Shown here in pieces: positions 17,729 through 25,203 of a stretch of 51,709 nt of DNA (the stretch's first letter is position 1; each line of letters opens with the position of its first letter). Under the pieces are notes generated by a model that saw only the letters and a list, made by a program, of their open reading frames with translations, was not told where the DNA came from and ran no database searches. This DNA is from Bacteroidales bacterium (GTDB lineage: Bacteria > Bacteroidota > Bacteroidia > Bacteroidales > UBA932). The translations under genes were made by a program, and so were the position numbers. Location: assembly GCA_017549145.1 (NCBI GenBank), contig JAFYVM010000028.1, positions 1-51,709 on the forward strand. The letters run 5' to 3'.

Positions 17729-18103
17729 CTAAAGTTCAGTTTTCCAAAGTCCGTGAAGATTGCAGTACTCATAAACTGCTATCGGCTTCTCTTCTCCAAG
17801 AGCTATGATTGCCTCTGGCTTATCCTTGAGATCCACACGAATTCCGCCGTGCTCAGTCTCAACATAAATGAATGCAATGTGGTGCTCTGCAAGCATCGGA
17901 TGAGCTACACTTCCCACCTCTACCTTGATTACATTGAAATCAAGCCAAGTTACTACAGGAAGATGTTTTTCTACACTAGCGTCTACTGTTCCAGGAACAA
18001 GTTCTTCCATCTTTTCACCACAGCAAACCACTGGTACTCTGCTGTCAACAACCTTCATGATAACGTTACCGCAATGACGGCACTTATAAAACTTTGTAGC
18101 CAT
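17729..18103 (-). CDS. Desulfoferrodoxin / superoxide reductase (2Fe type)
   Basis: Reduces superoxide to hydrogen peroxide without making oxygen, as anaerobes do. The 124-residue protein has the N-terminal desulforedoxin domain with CRHCGN and VVCCGEK as Fe ligands of center I. Center II is complete: EKHLPV, VAHPM and AEHHIAF supply histidines, and EYCNLHGLW supplies Cys and His. A TATATTTG box lies on the minus strand 50 bases upstream. Confidence 0.95.
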   Translation of the reverse strand: MATKFYKCRHCGNVIMKVVDSRVPVVCCGEKMEELVPGTVDASVEKHLPVVTWLDFNVIKVEVGSVAHPMLAEHHIAFIYVETEHGGIRVDLKDKPEAIIALGEEKPIAVYEYCNLHGLWKTEL

Positions 18104-18153
18104 AATATTTTCTTTTTAACAAGTTTCTAATTTTGAATGATTCTAATTTACTG

Positions 18154-18161
18154 CAAATATA
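18154..18161 (-). promoter_or_regulatory. -7 box for superoxide reductase
   Basis: TATATTTG on the minus strand fits TAnnTTTG, 50 bases upstream of the ATG at 18103. Confidence 0.55.
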
Positions 18162-18238
18162 GATATATTTTTTATACATGCAAACTATTTCGAAAAAATA
18201 TCAAAACTAATACCGACAATACTCTAAAAAACAAAAAA

Positions 18239-18270
18239 CGTCCACTAGAAATTATCATTTCTAATGGACG
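18239..18270 (-). terminator. Rho-independent terminator after the YjdM-like gene
   Basis: The 14-base arms CGTCCACTAGAAAT and ATTTCTAATGGACG pair with one mismatch. On the minus strand they are followed by TTTTTTG. Confidence 0.85.
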
Positions 18271-18292
18271 CTCAATCTTACCTATAAATATA

Positions 18293-18622
18293 TTACTTCT
18301 TGAGGAAGCAAGTCTTAAGAACTATGCTGCTACCATCAATCTTGCAGTCAACTTCCTCAGGGTTCTCAGTCAAACGGATGCTTCTTACTTTTGTTCCACG
18401 CTTGATGACCATTGAAGAACCTTTCACTTTAAGATCTTTGATTACTGTCACGGCATCTCCATCAAAGAGCTCAGCACCGTTGCTGTCACGTGCTACATCC
18501 TCTGCAGCCTCAGCATCTTCTACAGAATCAAACTCATATGAGCAATCTGGACAAACATAAAGGGAACCATCAAAATAAGTGTACTCACCGCCACACTTAG
18601 GGCACTTAGGAATTTCGTTCAT
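18293..18622 (-). CDS. YjdM/PhnA-type zinc-ribbon protein
   Basis: A 109-residue protein with an N-terminal zinc ribbon (CPKCGGEY...CPDC, residues 7-28) and a C-terminal SH3-like domain (DAVTVIKDLKVKGSSMVIKR, then RGTKV). This is the PhnA/YjdM family, named for proximity to phosphonate genes in E. coli but not needed for phosphonate use. The role is unknown. The gene has its own -7 box and terminator, so it is a single-gene unit. Confidence 0.88.
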   Translation of the reverse strand: MNEIPKCPKCGGEYTYFDGSLYVCPDCSYEFDSVEDAEAAEDVARDSNGAELFDGDAVTVIKDLKVKGSSMVIKRGTKVRSIRLTENPEEVDCKIDGSSIVLKTCFLKK

Positions 18623-18659
18623 TTTATATAGTTTATGTTATTTAAGTTCTTTTGGGCTG

Positions 18660-18667
18660 CAAAAATA
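18660..18667 (-). promoter_or_regulatory. -7 box for the YjdM-like gene
   Basis: TATTTTTG on the minus strand fits TAnnTTTG, 38 bases upstream of the ATG at 18622. Confidence 0.5.
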
Positions 18668-18678
18668 GGAAATATTAC

Positions 18679-18686
18679 TAAATTTG
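18679..18686 (+). promoter_or_regulatory. -7 box for the unknown gene-umuD-umuC operon
   Basis: TAAATTTG on the plus strand fits TAnnTTTG, 18 bases upstream of the ATG at 18705. It forms a compact divergent promoter with the box at 18660-18667. Confidence 0.6.
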
Positions 18687-18704
18687 CTTACAAATTAATC
18701 CAAT

Positions 18705-19169
18705 ATGAACAACATCCCATTGAAGCAGGTGCATTTTGAAGGCATCACTATGCAGATTCCAGAAATCTGGAACTACGAGACAGAAACTTATAACGAGGAA
18801 GACGGAACAAAGTCATATAGCCTGAGCATCTCTGCTGAAGGTCACGACGTAAGAAACATTGAGATCAGCTGGGGCGTTATTCCGGAAGGATCAAACTCTT
18901 ATATTGAGGCATGCGGCACATATGAAAGTGTAGTTGGAGAAGAAGATCTTTCTGTAAACGATGAGCCAATCATCTGCTTCGAATTCCAGAAGAGAGAGGC
19001 TAATGGATTTAATGTTTATACTGAGGACGGACTTCCATGCTTTTTCTTCTGCTCTGACATCGAATCAAAGGGAAAGAACAACCTGCTTACCGTTCTGGTA
19101 TGTGCAGCAAATAATGAGGATCTTCAGAGTCTTCTTGACTTCGTTGAAGAATACCTTTGCGTTGAATAA
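18705..19169 (+). CDS. Unknown protein encoded at the head of the umuDC operon
   Basis: I do not recognise this 154-residue protein. It has no signal peptide or membrane segment and is acidic. Alternating beta and turn stretches (YSLSISAEGHDVRNIEISWG, NGFNVYTEDGLPCFFFCSDI) are followed by a C-terminal helix (NNEDLQSLLDFVEEYL). The stop is 3 bases before the umuD GTG, and a promoter box lies just upstream, so it is probably co-expressed with the polymerase V-type genes. That suggests, but does not show, a role in the DNA damage response. Confidence 0.75.
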   Translation: MNNIPLKQVHFEGITMQIPEIWNYETETYNEEDGTKSYSLSISAEGHDVRNIEISWGVIPEGSNSYIEACGTYESVVGEEDLSVNDEPIICFEFQKREANGFNVYTEDGLPCFFFCSDIESKGKNNLLTVLVCAANNEDLQSLLDFVEEYLCVE

Positions 19170-19172
19170 TCT

Positions 19173-19601
19173 GTGAATCAATTTATACCACATAACATTG
19201 AAGACTGCGACTCATTTGAGGGCGGTCTTCTTGGCCATGTAAAGGCAGGTTTCCCCTCTCCTGCCGAGGATTACCATGAGAAGCTTGACCTCATCAGACT
19301 GCTGGTCAAACATAGAGCATCTACCTTCTTCTTCAGGGTGGATGGTGTGTCTATGGTGGATGCCGGCATGGATGAGGGAGATATCATTATCGTGGACCGT
19401 TCAGTAGATCCTTATAATAACTGTAAGGCTGTGTGCTATATCGACGGAGAATATACAGTCAAGAGAATTGAAATCGGAGATAATTGTGCGCGTCTTATGC
19501 CGGCCAATGAGAACAATACCACATACAAGCCTATCGAAGTGACCCCTGAAAACAATTTCCTCATCTGGGGAGTTGTAACCTGGGTTATCAAGAAGATGTA
19601 A
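19173..19601 (+). CDS. umuD: UmuD-like S24 family self-cleaving protein
   Basis: A 142-residue LexA/UmuD-type serine protease fold without a DNA-binding domain. The cleavage site Ala-Gly is seen in HVKAGFPSPAED (about residues 20-31). The catalytic serine is in VDGVSMVDAGM and the general-base lysine in YTVKRIEIG. It begins with GTG 3 bases after the previous stop; no suitable ATG is in frame. After self-cleavage it would join UmuC to form the translesion polymerase V. No LexA gene is in the window. Confidence 0.92.
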   Translation: MNQFIPHNIEDCDSFEGGLLGHVKAGFPSPAEDYHEKLDLIRLLVKHRASTFFFRVDGVSMVDAGMDEGDIIIVDRSVDPYNNCKAVCYIDGEYTVKRIEIGDNCARLMPANENNTTYKPIEVTPENNFLIWGVVTWVIKKM

Positions 19602-19606
19602 GAGTC

Positions 19607-20872
19607 ATGTTTGCCCTTGCCGACTGTAACAACTTCTTTGCTTCCTGCGAAAGGGTCTTCAGACCTGACCTTCAAGGTAAGCCTGTCATTGTACTATCCA
19701 ACAATGATGGCTGCGCTGTTGCACGTAGCAATGAAGCCAAGGCACTGGGCATCAAGATGGGAGATCCATATTTCAAGATCAAGCATATAGTAGAGAAACA
19801 TGGAGTGGCAGTATTTTCGGGCAATATGGACCTTTATGGGGATATGTCACAGAGAGTACGCTGGGTCCTTGAAGAATATGCCCCAGCAGTGGAGGTCTAT
19901 TCTATTGATGAGGCTTTCCTTGACCTTAGAGGTATTAGCAACATTGATTTTGATGCTTACGCAAAAGAGATTTCCGCACGCTGCTGGAAGATGACATCGA
20001 TTCCCGTTTCGGTGGGCATCTCCCCGACTAAAACGCTTGCCAAGATTGCGTCTAAGCTCTGCAAGCAATATCCTAAGCTTCGCGGAGGATGTTATATGCA
20101 CAGACCTCAAGATATCGAGAAAGTGCTACGCAAGTTTCCTATTGAGGATGTTTGGGGTATCGGACGTCGCTCAGCAGCGAAACTGCATGAAAGACATATT
20201 AAGACAGCATACGACTTCACTCAACTTCCGGAGTCGGCTGTTCTGGGCATAATGGGCATTACTGGTGTGCGCACATGGAAAGAGCTTCGAGGCATTCCAT
20301 GTATAGAGTTCGAGGATGGTTTTGAAGCGAAACAGTCAATCTGCGTATCACGTAGTTTTTCTTCTGAAATATACGATCTTAAAGAACTTCAGGAACAGAT
20401 TGCCAACTTCGCCTCATCAATGGCTGAAAAACTCAGAAAACAGCACTCTGTGACAAGCGAAATGGCAGTCTTTGCATACACCAACCGTTTCAAGGAAAAT
20501 CTTCCGCAGACACATTCAAGTTCATTGGTTTCATTCGCTAGTCCAACCGCAGAGCAAAGAACCATTGTCACTAGTGCAGTACAGGCAACCCGCGAGTTGT
20601 TCCGCAACGGTTACGGCTATAAGAAAGCTGGAGTCATCGCCACAAGTATCATAGATCAGAGCGAAATGATGCACTCCCTATTTGAAGATACAGAGGCCAT
20701 TGAGCGTGAGCACAAGATTACCTCAGCGTTGGATTCGATCAACAGACTATATGGAGACGGAGCCATCAAGCTTGCCATCCAAGGCAGCGGCCGCATAAAA
20801 AATTCCAGCGAGAGGCAGTCCCCACACTACACAACCCGCTGGAACGATATTCCTAAAGTGTCAATAAAATAA
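19607..20872 (+). CDS. umuC: UmuC, catalytic subunit of Y-family DNA polymerase V
   Basis: A 421-residue Y-family translesion polymerase. The N-terminal motif is FALADCNNFFASCERVF, and the catalytic acidic pair is in VYSIDEAFLDL. SVGISPTKTLAKIASKLCK and the helix-hairpin-helix segment FPIEDVWGIGRRSAAKL follow. The C-terminal little-finger region and UmuC tail are present, so it is full length. It starts 5 bases after umuD. Its end faces the AT-rich operon 20880-26271 with only 7 bases between the stops. Confidence 0.95.
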   Translation: MFALADCNNFFASCERVFRPDLQGKPVIVLSNNDGCAVARSNEAKALGIKMGDPYFKIKHIVEKHGVAVFSGNMDLYGDMSQRVRWVLEEYAPAVEVYSIDEAFLDLRGISNIDFDAYAKEISARCWKMTSIPVSVGISPTKTLAKIASKLCKQYPKLRGGCYMHRPQDIEKVLRKFPIEDVWGIGRRSAAKLHERHIKTAYDFTQLPESAVLGIMGITGVRTWKELRGIPCIEFEDGFEAKQSICVSRSFSSEIYDLKELQEQIANFASSMAEKLRKQHSVTSEMAVFAYTNRFKENLPQTHSSSLVSFASPTAEQRTIVTSAVQATRELFRNGYGYKKAGVIATSIIDQSEMMHSLFEDTEAIEREHKITSALDSINRLYGDGAIKLAIQGSGRIKNSSERQSPHYTTRWNDIPKVSIK

Positions 20873-20879
20873 ACACAAT

Positions 20880-22211
20880 TTATTTAACTATAACAGAACA
20901 ATAATACCGCGACCCATTATATGTAACCCATACTTTTGTATTACCCCTTTTCATCCCACGCACAATGCCAGAAGACACAGCATAAGCAACCTTGTCGTTC
21001 TCCGAATACCAACCTTGCACCTGGCTAGGATTTACATTTTTAAGCACTAATTGCGTTTGTTCACCTATTTTTAGTGTTACACGGGCGTAATTCAAGTAAG
21101 GTTGAACAGATGATGAGGAGATAGTGGACTTCTTTAATGCATTTTGTAATTTAGAGTAAGTTGTTTTATACTTTTCATCTAATGAATCATAACTCTTCTT
21201 AAGCTTAATATACTCCTTTTTCTGTGTATCCTTTTCAGATTTTAATCTTTTATTTTCATCTGCTTTTTCATACAATAGAGTTTTAAGACTATCTCTAGTC
21301 TTTTCCCTTGAAACAATAACCTGCTTACGCTTTAACAACAGTTCATCCTGTTTTGCTATTGTTTCTTCACATATTGTTTTTTGTTCTCGGAGAGAAACAA
21401 TAGTATTTGCATAGCTCTCAGATTTGATCTTTAGACTAGATATTTCCTGCTTAGCCTCGATCAAACTAGAGTTCATGAAGAATAACGATATCGCACCGAT
21501 GAATAATATCAAACCTAATATAACTACAACTTGAAATTGCTTCTTCTGTTTTTTTACCTTACTTAATTCCTCTGTAAGTTCTTTATTGGCTTTTTCAAGT
21601 AAATTCTTTTCAGCAGAGATTTTTTTTAGCCTACTAGAGAAACCTTTAATTGCAATTGAGTCAAAATCAGAATTCTTATAAACTCTAATAACATTTGAGT
21701 TTAAAATAGCATTTTTTATATCAGCGACAGATGCAGACTCGGCTAATGTAGCTTGCTCCAACGCACTAATAGAATAATTTAGTGGAGGCAATGCTTCAAA
21801 TGTAAGTTTAGAGTCTGCTATAAGCAAGTCTATATGTCGCACTATCTTATCAATTGCCTCTTTTTGGTTATGAAGACGAGTATTTTTATTTACAACATCA
21901 CCCTCCTCATTAAACTCAAGGATATCACCTGAGAGGATAATATTAGAGACACACTCTTCGAAACATGAAAATAAAGCCTTAATACTTGGCGTATACAAAC
22001 TATTAAAAGCAACGGCAAGTCCCAAATACTTATCTATTCCCTTTAAATTCCTTACATAGACATAATATATAAGACTATCTGCACGACATAAAGTAATAGA
22101 AGTTTGGGCGTTTTTATTCACACCCAAACTTAAAAGTTGTTTTGTTGAATCATCTGGATATTGCGTATACCCAGAACCTAATTCACCAAAAATATATGTT
22201 GAATGATTCAC
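20880..22211 (-). CDS. Unknown single-pass coiled-coil protein with C-terminal Big-2-like domain
   Basis: A 443-residue protein, last gene of the five-gene AT-rich operon. Residues 1-195 form a folded cytosolic-looking domain that begins YIFGELGSGYTQYPDD. Residues 198-225 are a basic coiled coil ending KKQKKQ. Residues 226-246 are a membrane segment (FQVVVILGLILFIGAISLFF). Residues 250-362 are a long coiled coil. Residues about 370-443 resemble a bacterial Ig-like (Big-2) domain: GWYSENDKVAYAVSSGIVRG, then GNTKVWVTYNG. Positive residues before the membrane segment put the N-terminus in the cytosol and the Ig-like end outside. It starts with GTG 6 bases after the protease gene. The design matches the 486-residue protein at 22748-24208. 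The function is unknown. Confidence 0.75.
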   Translation of the reverse strand: MNHSTYIFGELGSGYTQYPDDSTKQLLSLGVNKNAQTSITLCRADSLIYYVYVRNLKGIDKYLGLAVAFNSLYTPSIKALFSCFEECVSNIILSGDILEFNEEGDVVNKNTRLHNQKEAIDKIVRHIDLLIADSKLTFEALPPLNYSISALEQATLAESASVADIKNAILNSNVIRVYKNSDFDSIAIKGFSSRLKKISAEKNLLEKANKELTEELSKVKKQKKQFQVVVILGLILFIGAISLFFMNSSLIEAKQEISSLKIKSESYANTIVSLREQKTICEETIAKQDELLLKRKQVIVSREKTRDSLKTLLYEKADENKRLKSEKDTQKKEYIKLKKSYDSLDEKYKTTYSKLQNALKKSTISSSSVQPYLNYARVTLKIGEQTQLVLKNVNPSQVQGWYSENDKVAYAVSSGIVRGMKRGNTKVWVTYNGSRYYCSVIVK

Positions 22212-22217
22212 CGATAC

Positions 22218-22748
22218 TTATTTTAGCTTAAACTTAATTATCTTGGCATCATTATCAATTGTATACGATGCTACTCGATCCAACACCTCGTTACCTAATA
22301 ATACAGGGGCAGCGACATTATTTGACACCTGAACTACAACATTATCACATTTGATAATTCTTTCACCATCAGTCAATTCTAATGTTTTTACATTGAATAC
22401 CATATCTTCAACAATACTACCATCAGCGATTGCTGACCTTGATGTTCCTAGATAATCATCATCTGTCAATAAACCTCGTTTAGCCAACATTTTAGCTTCT
22501 AACAAAGAAATCAATGTTTGAGAGCACCCTGTATCAAAAATCATATCAACACTAACTCCATTTATTTTAGCAGATACGTATTTAACTCCATGCTGTTCAA
22601 CAAATGGGACATTGATAGTCTCATAATCAAGCGAACCGTCTTCACTATATTCTACATATGGGATTGCAGATCTCTTTTTTTGTCCAGAATTACAAGAGCA
22701 TAGTAAAACACTTATTATTGCTATTGTAAGTAGTTTTATAATCTTCAT
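22218..22748 (-). CDS. Retropepsin-like aspartic protease, probable lipoprotein
   Basis: A 176-residue protein with a signal peptide ending in a lipobox-like segment (SVLLCSCNSG, Cys17 or Cys19), so probably anchored on the periplasmic side. The catalytic motif is MIFDTGCSQTLIS (Asp72-Thr-Gly). A second family hallmark, hydrophobic-hydrophobic-Gly, appears in APVLLGNEVL (about residues 147-156). The size and one DTG per chain imply a homodimeric retropepsin-type protease (clan AA). Its ATG overlaps the stop of the 486-residue protein by one base (TAATG). The substrate is unknown; the periplasmic coiled coils and Ig-like domains encoded on each side are obvious candidates. Confidence 0.85.
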   Translation of the reverse strand: MKIIKLLTIAIISVLLCSCNSGQKKRSAIPYVEYSEDGSLDYETINVPFVEQHGVKYVSAKINGVSVDMIFDTGCSQTLISLLEAKMLAKRGLLTDDDYLGTSRSAIADGSIVEDMVFNVKTLELTDGERIIKCDNVVVQVSNNVAAPVLLGNEVLDRVASYTIDNDAKIIKFKLK

Positions 22749-24208
22749 TATTTCACAGCTTTAAATGTTCTAGTTGCAACTTTTACATTATGTATATAAT
22801 ATGAGATCACAACATCGCCTTCTCTCATCACTGTTACACTCGTCCTTGGATTCTCTTTGTTTGTAATTGAGAAACCATCAATTTTCCAAATACCAGGAAC
22901 AGTTGGAGCATTTTTGGCAACTGCAGTAAAAACATTTCCAACCTTCATATCACCAGACTGATACTCAACCATATCAATCTTAACATTTGAGAAGTCTTTC
23001 TTAATTTGTTCTTCTCGGGCGATATGTTTCTCTAAGTCTTTCTCAAGTTTTGTTTTTACCGAATCTAGTTGGACTAATTCTTCTTTTAGAGCCTGCAACT
23101 CTTTTCCTACATTAGAACTACTAGGTGTACCCAACCAAGTGTATGTAGAAAGTCCTATTAAAAGTGCCACCAAAGCAACAATCACAGAATAAAGAATAAA
23201 TGGTTTCTTCTGTTTTGGCTGCAATTGAATCTGTCCATTACTTATTTCTTTCTCCTGCTGCTTGTGCATCCTAGCAATTTCGGCCAATTCGCACAAAGGT
23301 TGCTCTATGCGTTGAATTAATTCTCTTGCTGTTGTATGAGAATGAAATTTCTGTAACTGACTCGACAAATCTTTGATTTGTAACTCATAGTTAGAAACTT
23401 TAGCTTTCTCAGCAACAAGAGCTTTTTTATATTTTTCTATTGTTTCGCTAAGTTCACCAATCTGGACGCTAGTAGTTTTAAGATTATCCTGCATTGATGG
23501 TATAACCTTATTTTGAGTTTCGAGTTGCTCAATAATTACCTTAAGACTACTAATTTCATCATTTTGCTTGGCAAGTTGTGAATTAATTCTTTCTAATCTT
23601 ACATCCTTAGCAGCATAATCAGGAGAAATCAAAATTTTACCATAGCTTAAAGTCGAATCAAAAAATGACTTACTATCAACATCATTGAGATGATAATACG
23701 AATTTCTTTCTGCATACTTCTTGACTAGGTTGGCATCTATTTCCTCGAAGTCATTTGCAAAATTGGTATTAATCTGCTCAGTAAAAATATTTGTTGCTGC
23801 AGTAAGTTTAGCAGAAACTAGCTCAAATTTATCGATTTTATATTTTTGGCTATCTCCATTTACAGACAAGACTTCACTCAAAACATATTTATTATACACT
23901 TGAGACAACAAGTCATATAAATAATGTACTGCAGTACAATAATGTCCTTCGACCTTAAAAGTCATTGCGAAATATGATCCAGGACGACCATCTTCTGCAA
24001 TAACGTTCTTATAATTGATAAATGTGTAATAGCTAAAATATTTCCCCTCGAATTTTCTGATTTCTAAAATCATTAAGGCCTTTACATCCTTATAGACATT
24101 TCTATAGACTTCTTCAGATCCGTAAAAGGATTCATAATATTTATCAAGAGTACCACCCCACACCTGGTGGCCACGTGGTACTCCATGATATACTAACTCG
24201 TACTTCAT
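22748..24208 (-). CDS. Unknown single-pass coiled-coil protein, GTPase-associated candidate
   Basis: A 486-residue protein directly after the GTPase gene. Residues 1-200 form a cytosolic-looking domain that begins YELVYHGVPRGHQVWGG; a short G-x4-G-like pattern near the start is shared with the 443-residue protein. The opening faintly resembles my memory of GTPase-associated (GAP1-type) N-terminal domains, but this is weak. Residues about 205-310 are coiled coil. Residues 336-358 are a membrane segment (ILYSVIVALVALLIGLSTYT) preceded by a basic stretch. A second coiled coil spans about 365-405. A beta-rich Ig-like end (WKIDGFSITNKENPRTSVTV) completes it. The stop is 4 bases from the GTPase side and overlaps the protease start. 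Confidence 0.75.
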   Translation of the reverse strand: MKYELVYHGVPRGHQVWGGTLDKYYESFYGSEEVYRNVYKDVKALMILEIRKFEGKYFSYYTFINYKNVIAEDGRPGSYFAMTFKVEGHYCTAVHYLYDLLSQVYNKYVLSEVLSVNGDSQKYKIDKFELVSAKLTAATNIFTEQINTNFANDFEEIDANLVKKYAERNSYYHLNDVDSKSFFDSTLSYGKILISPDYAAKDVRLERINSQLAKQNDEISSLKVIIEQLETQNKVIPSMQDNLKTTSVQIGELSETIEKYKKALVAEKAKVSNYELQIKDLSSQLQKFHSHTTARELIQRIEQPLCELAEIARMHKQQEKEISNGQIQLQPKQKKPFILYSVIVALVALLIGLSTYTWLGTPSSSNVGKELQALKEELVQLDSVKTKLEKDLEKHIAREEQIKKDFSNVKIDMVEYQSGDMKVGNVFTAVAKNAPTVPGIWKIDGFSITNKENPRTSVTVMREGDVVISYYIHNVKVATRTFKAVK

Positions 24209-24212
24209 AATT

Positions 24213-25178
24213 CTAGCCTCTAACTAGTTTAAGAATATTACTCCAAAGTAATCTTGGATATTCATCTACACCCTGAATAAATTTCTTAACTGTATTGCCA
24301 CTAGCATCTGTACCATTTGGGAATGCACCATTTGAGAACGGAACTAGACTACAATTATATTTCTTAAATAATTTAGTAATCGGATTCTGATTCATAAATG
24401 GAACTAATATACCTGGATACATCTGTTTTACATCCGCAATAACAAGATTTAAATTAACATGTCCTGGCGACATAACATACTTTGTTTCATCAACCTTATT
24501 ATATAGGAATACGGCTTTATCCTGTGCACGCATATTAGTCTTCAAATCCTTAATCTTATTAACATATCCAGCTCTATCATGTGGATCTTTCCAATTTGGT
24601 TCTAGCATATAAACCCAAATCTTTCTATTGTTGCTGTTTAAGATTGTATGCACATACGAAGGGAATGCTCTATTGGGATTTTCTGGACTATAATAATACT
24701 CACCTGGCGCCTCAAGTATCTGACATACTCTTTTACCCGTTTTATCTAGTACTTCAACTAGCATAAAACTAATCATATTTGTACCAACTGCAGCATTGGG
24801 ACTATTAACAAGCATGTTGTAATCTTCACACATTTTAGCATAATGAGAATCGTGAGAAGGTCTAAACGACTTTATTGGAGAAACTGTATATCCATACTTC
24901 ACCAAGAATCTTGTAAGACGAATTAAGGAGATTGTCTTACCACATGTTGTAGGGCCAAACAATACTACTATAGGAGCTTGGTCATCTGCAATATGCACCA
25001 TGATATTATCAGGGTTACTCAATTCAGCTGCAGAGAGTCCCAGTACAGTTGTTCCTGCCTGTGCATTTTGAGAAATTATAGAATCTGTATTGTCAACTAT
25101 AGTATCAACGTCATCTAATTCCGGTGTGATGACAACATCATCATTTGTACCACCGTTTAAATCAATTTTCTTAGCCAT
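24213..25178 (-). CDS. P-loop GTPase of unknown function
   Basis: A 321-residue soluble protein. The Walker A/G1 motif is GPTTCGKT (residues 75-82) after a predicted beta strand APIVVLF. The G4 motif NKVD (227-230) follows FLYNKVD and indicates guanine specificity. A DxxG-like G3 site is not canonical; EAPGEYYYS (156-164) lies where it would be expected. FSNGAFPNGT (281-290) could hold G5. The first 65 residues are acidic and probably disordered. It resembles TRAFAC-type GTPases seen in bacterial conflict and signalling operons, but I cannot name the family. It is the only predicted cytosolic soluble protein of the operon. Confidence 0.8.
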   Translation of the reverse strand: MAKKIDLNGGTNDDVVITPELDDVDTIVDNTDSIISQNAQAGTTVLGLSAAELSNPDNIMVHIADDQAPIVVLFGPTTCGKTISLIRLTRFLVKYGYTVSPIKSFRPSHDSHYAKMCEDYNMLVNSPNAAVGTNMISFMLVEVLDKTGKRVCQILEAPGEYYYSPENPNRAFPSYVHTILNSNNRKIWVYMLEPNWKDPHDRAGYVNKIKDLKTNMRAQDKAVFLYNKVDETKYVMSPGHVNLNLVIADVKQMYPGILVPFMNQNPITKLFKKYNCSLVPFSNGAFPNGTDASGNTVKKFIQGVDEYPRLLWSNILKLVRG

Positions 25179-25203
25179 ATTAAATTAAAAATTTTAATGA
25201 TTA

